DNA of 64,000 bases from Strongylocentrotus droebachiensis. Lineage: Eukaryota > Echinodermata > Echinoidea > Camarodonta > Strongylocentrotidae. The stretch lies in the NCBI GenBank assembly GCA_035222895.1, contig JAVYIG010007181.1:12501-76500 (forward strand), given 5' to 3'. Each line of letters begins with the position of its first letter. Position 1 is the stretch's first letter. This document shows positions 55,003 through 64,000 of this stretch, one piece after another. The notes below the pieces were generated by a model, which saw nothing but the letters and a program-made list of their open reading frames with translations, made no database searches and was not told the DNA's origin. Position numbers and translations under genes: made by a program.

Positions 55003-57739
55003 TCTAAATGAATGTATGATCGTCTTTCTGCTTTTGTTTATGTAATATCACGATCATTATAATTTTGTTTCTTCATATAAACTTCCTTCCGCCTTCTTCT
55101 TTATTCACAAATCTCTTTGTCAGGTATTTAATACACGTGAACTAAACAGGGGCCTGTCTTAATCTTTAATCTTGGATATTTTATGACGAAATAGATGTGC
55201 CTAGATTGTTCAATATTTATTTCAAGGTCACGTTTTTTAATTGCTTGAATTTGAATTTATTGAAATAACATCGTCACAAGGTACAATGACATTTTGTTAC
55301 AGATAATTAACAAACAAAAAGCAATCATATAGCAATTTTTTTTTCTTCACCTGTACACAGTTTTCACATTTAACCACATACAGATATTACACATCTTCAA
55401 TAATATTACAAAAACTTGTATCAACGTCTAGTTTCATTATGCACAAAGTATTCAAAATTTAACTCTTACAAATACAACACGTCTTATAAATTAAATAAAA
55501 TTACAAATAACGGTTTTATCGTCTAGTTTCTTTATCTTTACGAAAGTTTATTCATTGTTCAAATATAAATTCCTTGTCAAAGATTATAATATTTCAAACA
55601 TTATACTCTGTGGACTAAATATTGTACAATCGATGGTAGTGTGGTATTCGTCTCCAATTTCATTACTCTAACAATCATTGTAGGAACGTATACGCAGTAA
55701 ATATGTGAACTTATTCTAAATCGAAAATATTTTAACGTAATTTATTACTTACTCAAAAGTTAAATATTTCTCTTGTTTTATGTTTTGCTTAAACAATCCA
55801 ATGGTCGCAATTTATTTTCTCCTTCCTGTAAGCACTGTTTAAATCCATTATAAATTGAGAATCATATATTTCTCGAAGTTTAATTTCTGTTTCCACTCCG
55901 ACTATTTTATTCTTATCTATAATATTTTCTTATTCTAGACAATATTAGACATTCATTATTTCCGTCAATATATCAATTGCTTTTCTTTAATGAATTGTGG
56001 ACATTACTAAGCCAACTTGAAATAGAATTTGCTAACCTTTTTCTATTTTCTCTATTTTTTGACAAGAAAAATATAACAAAGATTTTCATCAACACTTTTC
56101 ATACTAATCCGATATTTCATGCAATTTGTAAATATATATCGATAATTATAGGATATTCTCCAGCTTCAGCCAATACAGCCAATTTACTAATCTTTTTATT
56201 TACCCCTAAGATATTTCTCATCCATTGCTAATGAACACTTTCTATAACATTACTAAAACACATTTTATTGTTTTCCCTGAAGCCTGATTCGTTTTGGACA
56301 GTTTATTTCTACTAAATATGTAACCAGACGTCTGTTCAAAATACTACAAAATATCTTTTTGTTATTAAATGAAATGAATAAATCTTGAAGAAAAAAAGAA
56401 AAATTTAAATGATTTGCCAACAGATCTCGAGAGGGAGATGCCCCTATAGTTAGAGTGATCGGTTTCACAACCCCTTTAAACAATGGAATAATATAGCTTT
56501 CTGACCATTAACAAGGAAATCTTCCGCTTATTACTAGTATCATGTTAACTATTTTTGCTAGTATCGTTGAAAAACTGCTTGTATTTATAATATTTGAGTT
56601 TGTACCATTTTGATCTTCATTGAATTAATTGTTGATGATTAATGAATAAATAAAATAGAATGAAATCTAGCAATGTAGTTTATTTTTGATAATAATATCA
56701 CACGAATGTTAAAAAAAATATGTGGATATTGTTTGAGAAAAATAGAGTATAAAAAAGTTATTTGAAAATAAATAAAATACACCTGCTTTTAAAATTACCA
56801 GTATGGTGCCCAAAAAGAAACTATTGAAAATAAAGAAAATATTGCCTTTTGAAAACGCCTTTCATAAATTAAAATTTACAGATAAATCCACTGCCGTCTA
56901 AACATTGTTAAATATGTCACTGGTTTAACAAACCCTTACCAAAATAATTAAATCAAATTATTACAGGCAAACAGTATAAAATCTTAGGAGCTCGCGCGCC
57001 AGCTAAGTGGCAAAAACGCATGAACATGATAAAGTAACTATGAAAAAGAAAATATATGTATATATATATCAAAGAAGATAAAGAAACAATATACAGCTAA
57101 TTGGTGTGACCAGACAATGTAATTGTATACTTCATTGATTATTTGATTCAATAAAATGATTTAAATATAAGACCTAAAGAAATTAGGTATTACTGAATGT
57201 TATGAGAAATTGTTAGATTAGATATGTTTACGTGTGGGGACCAAACCTTAACGTCACGTTTGTATAGAGTATATACTTGATAATTATACAGAAAGTTGCC
57301 ATTCAAAAGTATTGTTGCAGTGATCATTATCAGGATAAGCATACATGTATGTTTGCAACAAGATTATAAACAGTCCAATAATACATATTTACGTTACTAT
57401 TACCAACTTATATTAACGAGTTATGATTAGTTTACACAGGCTCTGATACAATGTTGGAAAATGGTTTGATATAATCATAATGTAGAGTTACTTAAATCAT
57501 ACACTTGAAATTATTAGTACACACTTTAACTCTTGTTCAGCTTGAGCAAAATTGTATTCAAATAAAAACATATTAGGCCTGAACAACGATTCAATAAAAT
57601 AACAATATGACGCGAAATCCTACTACTAGATAGTTATTGTTATTTCTTTTCTTTGGTAACTTGTCAACTCTGTCAGCATACTATTTTTGCCACAACTATG
57701 CTGTGTTATATTCTGAAATAAAACCTCTGAAGCTAGAGG
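55003..57739. other. AT-rich intergenic DNA shared with copy A
   Basis: It is collinear with 20204-23077 and contains no supported gene. About 125 bp present in copy A near 22430-22555 are missing near 57213. Confidence 0.6.
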
Positions 57740-57952
57740 ACACTTTTTTTTTTTGGTAGTCCCCCAAAAATCGCAACGACTCAGCCAGCCGCTGAATTTT
57801 TGTTTTGTTTTGGTCTCTAAATTTGAAAAATTGACATTTTTCTTTGTCGGGGGGGGGGGGGGTAAGGTCACCTTTTTTAGGTCAGCCATGGGCATAAAAA
57901 TACCAAAGGGGCGGGGGGGGGCAAACCCCCCCCCCCCCTGCGTACGCGCCTG
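57740..57952. mobile_element. hAT-type miniature element, left end lost (B)
   Basis: It is the orthologous copy of 23078-23292, with the same right terminus TGCGTACGCGCCTG and the same missing left end, confirming insertion before the module was duplicated. Confidence 0.75.
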
Positions 57953-58064
57953 ACTAGGTCTCCAATCGGAGTAGGGAGGTACACCAATGGTTCACCCCCA
58001 CGTTGGATATATGTTTAACTTGACATGGCTTAAGGTCAACAGTACTGTTATTTTCGAAACCTCT

Positions 58065-60734
58065 TTACTCGTTTGGGATCAAGTCATCAATCTTTAGATT
58101 GATAGTCAGATTCTTTGCCAATTTATTCCAGAAATACTCTTGTCCTCTTACATCATCAGTCCAGTGGAGATAGGGTCTGCCGTCGTTGAGATACAATCTC
58201 GCCATGAAAGGTATCTCATCATCAGGGATGTCTTCCAGGAAGACCACAACAACGAACTCGGTTCGAGTATCACTCACGTGGTCCATGGCGATGCGCAGTT
58301 TGAGCATGAACCAGCGATCGCGTACAGCGGCTCTGCTAAGCACAAGGACTGTCTTGTAACTCCGGGTCACCGCGTGATCAACTGCATCCAGATAATGCAT
58401 TCCCGGTACGAGGTCTTCATCACCAAAGACATTCCTCTGAAACTGCGGAAGCTGTTCTTCAAGAGCCGGACGAAGATGGTCACGAATCCATTCTTCGTCA
58501 TCGTCATAGCAAATGACATTTACGTCGAATTCGTAGTCAGTGTGATTGTGAGCGTCTCGGACTTCTTTGTAGCCAACTAATGCCAGTTTCAAGAGAAAGA
58601 GTTTATACCTCAAATGCCATCGATGATAATGCACAAGCACTGCGATGACAACCATGCAAATAACTGCGAGAGAAATCAAACATGGAATGGTACTGCTGAG
58701 CCTACAGAGATTACTTGGATCAAAATCCCGGAGAGGCTTTTCGCGAAGAGGAGCAAGAGATGCTGACGAACAAATAGTAATTGTTGTGTGCTGCTTGGTG
58801 AGGTTCGGTGATCTCTTTTGCCAATCGAGAAGCCACTTTAGATCACAATTACAGAGAATAGGATTCTTTGATATGTCTAAAGATGACAGGGAATTTTCAA
58901 TCGGTTTGAAAGTACTTTGGTTGAGACGGGTTAGTTTGTTGTCTGCTAAATACAGATATTTAAGCAGTAGATTGTTCGAAAATATTGTTTCATCAAGGTA
59001 AGATAGACGGTTTCTATCAAGGTCTATGCGTGTCAGTTGCCTTAACTCTGTCAGCATATCGTAGCGAAGTAGCTGAATCCTGTTTCCTTTTAAACTCAGC
59101 GTATGAAGGGACACCAAGTCGTGAAAGAGATGTGAACGAAGGCTTGGAATATTACAGTCGTCTAAATTAAGGTGTTGCAAAGTCGTGAGGTTCTGGAACG
59201 AACCAGGTAGCAAACCCACTGGATTAGACCCGAATCTGGTATTTTTACTCAGATACAATGTCGTTAGGTTATCCAACCCATCGAAGAGAGAAACGTTCCC
59301 TAACCACAAATCGTACCCAGCAAGACCCGTCGCATTAAGGTTTAAATATATAAGAGAACGTAAATGTTTGACGGATTCCCTGGGGTCCCACAGAAAAAAT
59401 CTGTCTATAATATTGTTCACTACAAGTGATGTTAACGATGGAGTTTCCAATAGCAAATGGTGTATATTACATTCAGATAAAACTATCTCTTGAATGCTAT
59501 CAAGTCCGGTGAACGCTGTTAATTCTAAGAAAGTAAGGCGTTTGTTCCAACTCAAATTCAAGAGGGTTTAATCTTTCAACCCTAGAAAGGCAGATTGTGA
59601 AATTTCTATAAGTAAATTGTCACACAATTGCAGCTCTTGTACTTTTATATTCCATGTTTGATTGTATGGATTAATGTGTTGTATGCTGTTGAACTGCAGC
59701 TTCAGGATTCTTAAATCTTGCATTCCTTCAAAGAAATCCGGCTCGATCGTAACTATAGTGTTGCCGTTGAGAGAAAGTTTGTCGAGTTGGGTTAGATTTG
59801 AGAAGACGTACGGAGAGAGAGTTGTCAGACCCGTATAAAGGCTGAGAGAAGACAGAGGACAATTGCAAAAGGAGTCGAAGAAATCTACTGGAAAAGCAGT
59901 CAAATTGGACCCTGTGATTGTCACAAATTCTATTTCAGAACATGATATCCCCATAAATAGGCTTCTGAAGACTTTCAAAGTTAGAGGGGAGTTTCCAATT
60001 ATTAATTTACGGACATTTAGTGACGCAATCACATTAGGATCTACTGACTTGATGGGGTTTTCTCCCAGTACCAAAAAATCAATATCGCACACTAAATTGA
60101 AAAATTCTGTGCTGAGATGTCCCAGCTGATTCCCCTCCAACTGAACGTTCTTGACCGTGCCACACGAACTGATGTTGATGAAAGCAAACTTGTTATGTGA
60201 CAACTGTAATATCTCCAGCTTTGTGCTCCACTTGAGAGTATCATTAGGAAGCGATATCATGTTTGAATTGGACAAATCCAGAAAGGACAGCTTACTCGCC
60301 CAACGGAATAACCCCGTGTCCGGCAGCACAAGATGTGGGTTGAAAGACATAAAGAGATTCATCAGATCCCTGAGAGGGTAGAAAGCTGTGTGATCCAAGG
60401 TCCTGATGTCGTTGAAATTAAGATCTAGGGTTGTGATAAGAGGGTATCTTACAAACGAGGAGTTTAAAAGGGCTTTATTATTGTTGGTGTGCATGTATAG
60501 TAGCTCGATATCCTCAGCAAGATCTTGAGGAATTGAAGCAAGTCTTCTGTTTTCGCACTGAGCTTCCTTCAGCTTAGGGTCCTGGGAGCATACTTGAATA
60601 GAACTCTCCACAGTCAGCTTTGAGGTCGGCAACGCATCTCCGTATAATGTTTGTAGACACGGGAATACAAGAAGAAAAGATACTATCAACGTGGTTAAAG
60701 AGGAAAGAACGGAGCATTCTTTCAACGCCATCAT
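58065..60734 (-). pseudogene. TLR-B: intronless Toll-like receptor with one in-frame stop
   Basis: The reading frame runs 890 codons with the stop, exactly as in TLR-A: signal peptide, LRRs, LRRCT, one membrane segment and TIR domain with DEDLVPG and FW boxes. A single nonsense change (TTA to TAA) at codon 389 cuts it inside the ectodomain. Two single-codon indels relative to TLR-A cancel in length. Everything past the stop is in frame and nearly unchanged; the last 376 residues differ from TLR-A at 8 places. The break is thus recent, allelic, or a sequence error. As read, the product would be a secreted LRR fragment of 388 residues lacking membrane and TIR parts. Confidence 0.9.
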
Positions 60735-62082
60735 GTCCTATAACGTCTGCAGATGAAGTGATTACGAACTTTTATTTTGCCGAGCTAAATTAAGCCATCA
60801 CAACCCCTATGACTTTAGTTTGATGATAATTCATTTATGATAAAGTGTTCAATGGATATAAACAAGTTGATATGTTGGAATGAAATATGATGAATATATA
60901 TATATCCTTGCCTTTCTGCTTTTTTTGTGGAAATATGAACTTTGTTGTTATTTTTAGCTTCCTCCCGCCTTCTTCTCTTCTTACAGATCTTTGTGTGGGC
61001 TATATAATAATTATCAAAGTTGCATGGGACTTCGAACCAAACCAAAAACTAAAACATGTAGATTAAAAATGTGATGCCAATTAACCTATGTCTATGTCTT
61101 ATTAGGTGTTTGTTTTCCAGCCTTTGATTCATAGAAAACGTTATATTTCTAATCTTTCAAGATTTCCTTCCTCCTTCCCCAATCGTCTCAAATTGCATTT
61201 ATCCTACCTTTATCGAACGTAAGTTAGTTAATTACACCGTGTTTGTTTCAGTAGAATGCGACGGCATAGTATAGGTCAAGAAATTTAGGGGGTACCAACA
61301 GGAGGGGGGGGGGGGGTGGATTGGTCATACTAAGAAGGTTAAACTCGGTGAATGAAATGCAAAATAACAAGAACATTAACTAGGATGCTGGTATAGGAGG
61401 AGTTGTGGCCTCTTCTTTTCTCTTTTTTCTTTCTCCTTCTGTCTCTAGTTTTCTTTTTGCCGTTTCATCGGGGCGGGGGCACGCCCCGCCCCCTCCCGTA
61501 GTTGCGCCACCTGTATGAAGTCATCAAGTCACGTGAACGAGGATAGTTTCTGCTTTAAGGCTCTGGTTTTATGAGGAGAATTCTCTCAATACCAGCAAAT
61601 AGAATTATAGAAGAAGAAGGATAAACACAAATATAACGTAAACGTATCCTCGTGAAGGATGACGGGGGGGGGGGGGGGGAGGAATTCCCGTTCAGGGCGA
61701 TATAGTATATATATATACATGTATTAATAATGAAATATGAATACATTATTAATATAATATTAATGTCTACAAGGGAATGGGGTTATTTAACGAAAGGTTA
61801 CCTTTGCCTGAGTGAAACCACAACTAGGAGGGGGGGGGGGGGGCAGTGCGGCAAGCTACAAACAAATCATGGGGTAATGTACGCACATGTTCACAATGTA
61901 TGCATGGAATTTGGTCCTAATAATCAGCTTTTTCCTGTCATTATTCCGAATACAAGAGCATTTGACGGGCAATTCTTTCGGCAACATTTCTTCATATTAA
62001 CTTCAAAGACCGATAATAACTCACATTATTTGTCACCATTTCACCAGAACTCAACCTTCTCTTCATATTTATTTCTGAGCGA
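60735..62082. other. TLR-B upstream DNA with a G-run insertion
   Basis: The first about 550 bp match the flank of TLR-A. At about 61283-61520 lies a copy-B-only insert with G runs ending GTAGTTGCGCCACCTG, a GTGGCGCAACTAC-type miniature element end. Other G runs occur at 61664 and 61831. From about 61850 it is collinear with 28787-29012. No gene is seen. Confidence 0.5.
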
Positions 62083-63208
62083 TCACGCGTACAGATTTGT
62101 TGCGTAGCTGTCGAAGTCCTTTCGATAGGACTCCAACTTCCCCCTCGCTTCATCGTCATTGACAACTGTACGCCCCTGACTGTACATCTCTGCCATCTGC
62201 GTTATCAAGCTAGTACTCTGCAGACGGGCCACTGCGTGACGTACACACTTCTCCAGATTTGTGACGTCATCAGTCAGCTGGTCGATGTCGTTGTCCTCAA
62301 TCTGGACCCGGTTGTGATCGATGCCGTCGAGTTGAGTGTCTGTGTCGTTGAGCTTTCCCATTCGCATGTTGAGCCCCTCAACGACTTCCTCCAGAGATTC
62401 GATGCTCATTTCGATCAGGCGAAGGATTTTTGAGATGTGGTTCCTATTTTCAAATAAACGAGTATATATTTTCATTCATATACATTGTGAAATATAGGGA
62501 ACCTATAGACCAGTTCACGGTTAGCACATGTCCCAAATGACCCCCGAATATCAACAGATCTTCAAAACATGAAGAGGTCCCACTTTATACATTTTGAAAT
62601 AATCACTCCTACAGCGATGGAGGTGCTACATAAAAATGTTTCCCCCTTTTCAAAGAATACTTCCACCTGTGTATCATGGAGTGCACTGCTTGTGCATAAA
62701 CGAATAATGATTACATAACTTTCATGAGCACGTATCCATTATTTTGTCTCTCGTGTATTTCACAATTTGGTCTGCAATGACCTTCTGCTCATGCTCAGAC
62801 TGCAACTATGAACTGGCTTATTACGAAGCAAAGCTTGTAGCCTATATCATAGGTTCCACAACAAAATACAAAATAATGCTCCTGAATTCGATAGCAATTA
62901 AGAAAGATGTAATACAATTTTGAGTCACTGACACATTAGCATTATAAATAACATGTAAACCATGAATAGAAAATGAATAATACGTGCATGTAGCCCTGGT
63001 TACCCGAGTAAAACAATGAAAACATGTATTTTACAATGGAGTGTGGAAATAAAGTAAATGAAATGAAATGAAACAAAGCAATCACTGACCGGAGAGAAAG
63101 AATGTTTTCTTTTAATATCCTGAAATCTTCGATGGTAAATCCACAACAGGATGGCGTCGATTCACGTTTCTGATCCTGGTAGCGTTGCAATAATTTGTGT
63201 ATCAGGAC
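62083..63208 (-). CDS. TRPC-like channel C, last two exons
   Basis: Exon 15 (63090-63208) and exon 16 (62083-62443, with stop) match channel B closely, with the same phase 2 junction. Exon 15 reads LIHKLLQRYQDQ and KENILSLR; exon 16 has the same coiled coil. Upstream exons are beyond the window. Exon 14 was not found before base 64000, because the intron contains repeats and a SINE. Both exons are open and the splice sites are intact. Confidence 0.85.
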
Positions 63209-63392
63209 CTGTTACAAAATAAAGAATAAGTTATACATTAAAAAAAAAAAAGCAAGATGATGATGATGATGATGATAATTATAATAATATTAATTATAAT
63301 AATAATAATAATAATAAAGACAAATGAAAGTATGTACATCACATTAGAATTTGTACTAACAATGACTAAGGAAAGTATGTACGTAATGATAG

Positions 63393-63640
63393 ACTACTAC
63401 TACTAGTAGTAGTATTACTGATTGTAGTAGTAATAATAGTAGTATTGTAGTTGTAGAAGTAGTATAGTAACTGTAATAGAAGTAATATTAGAGAAAGAGA
63501 GAGAGAGAAATAGTAGTAGTAGTAGTAGTAGTAGAAAAAGAAGTAAAAGAAGTAGTAGTATTACTAGTAGTAGCCTAGTAGTAGTAGTAGTCATAGAAGT
63601 GATAGTAGTAGCAGTAGTAGTGATCGTAGTTAAAGTAGAA
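63393..63640. repeat. Imperfect (TAG)n microsatellite, channel C intron
   Basis: This is the counterpart of 30315-30790, with fewer TAG units and a shorter GA tract. Homology with copy B ends near 63645. Confidence 0.85.
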
Positions 63641-63769
63641 GTAGACGATTTTTTTTTTTTTTTACCCCAATTTATGGAATTATTATAAAAAAAAAATTAA
63701 AAATAATAGATCTAGATAATAGCATACATTCTCAGATTTTATTGAATAATAATTTGCCAATGTGGGTTT

Positions 63770-63960
63770 TGCGTGACTGCTAAAGAATTTGTATGCTACT
63801 ATGCTTATCTAGGGGACTACGCCCTTAAGTCATAAATGACAGTAATGAGGATTAATGCCCCACAAAAGGGCATTAATAGAGCACGTCGACACGGTTTTGA
63901 TCCTGGGTCCTCACAGTTACGAGGCCATTGCTTTGTCACTGAACCATGACTGTACGCAGC
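63770..63960 (-). mobile_element. tRNA-derived SINE relic
   Basis: On the minus strand a degenerate head (CATGGTTCAGTGACAAAGC, then GGATCAAAACC in place of the B box) is followed by GGGCATTAATCCTCATTAC, shared with the SINE at 34000-34216. It is older and more decayed than that copy. Confidence 0.65.
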
Positions 63961-64000
63961 GGGGGCTAGGGTAGGGGGCAGTTTCAATAAATTAAAAAAA

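Noticed and set aside
62236-62433. A plus-strand small protein opposite channel C exon 16 (also 29166-29363)
   Set aside because: It is antisense of a coiled-coil exon whose splice site, frame and paralogue support the minus strand.

Overview
The window looks like nuclear DNA of an echinoderm, most probably a sea urchin. It has long AT-rich introns with GT-AG borders, an intronless Toll-like receptor (TLR) gene of the type sea urchins have expanded, TRIM and TRPC-type channel genes, tRNA-derived SINEs, and a very dense load of short DNA transposons, many with long G or C runs. The species call is inference from gene content. No bacterial operons, CRISPR arrays or complete rRNA genes are seen.

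The backbone is a tandemly duplicated module of three host genes: a TRPC-like channel (minus strand), a TRIM gene (RING, two B-boxes, coiled coil, propeller-like C-terminus; plus strand, head to head with the channel) and a TLR (minus strand, tail to tail with the TRIM). From left to right the window holds: channel A (first exon only, 59-314), TRIM-A (8468-12314), TLR-A (23396-26065), channel B (complete, 16 exons, 29013-42907), TRIM-B (45228-49891), TLR-B (58065-60734) and channel C (last two exons, 62083-63208). Window 1 to about 31 kb and 42.6 kb to about 63.6 kb are therefore paralogous. They differ mainly by insertions and deletions, so one copy often shows the empty site of a transposon found in the other.

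The copies have decayed unequally. TLR-A is open over 889 codons. TLR-B has the same length but one in-frame stop at codon 389. TRIM-A keeps its zinc fingers but lost the propeller end to a deletion. TRIM-B keeps the propeller but has a stop at codon 7. Channel B reads as a nearly perfect TRPC gene, with one unresolved junction beside a SINE. The two TLR proteins are almost identical in the last 376 residues (8 differences) but differ strongly in the leucine-rich repeats, often at exposed positions of the LxLxxN strands.

Copy A was heavily invaded. Between channel A and TRIM-A lie two TA-flanked foldback elements whose ends are irregular arrays of one short motif. One uses TGAGTCA/TGACTCA (1245-2610), the other GTTGGTTAAA/GTTGATTAAA (4209-5606). 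A third, compound foldback element follows (5713-8100). Between TRIM-A and TLR-A lie minisatellites and a PIF/Harbinger deletion derivative with TAA target duplications, a MADF-type gene and a truncated transposase (15125-17746). hAT-type miniature elements with clear 8-bp duplications sit at 9514-9788 and, inside a LINE, at 27936-28284. An orphan LDL-receptor-like exon occurs in both copies. The most unusual material is the pair of motif-array foldback elements and the mosaic divergence of the TLR pair within a repeated TRPC-TRIM-TLR module.
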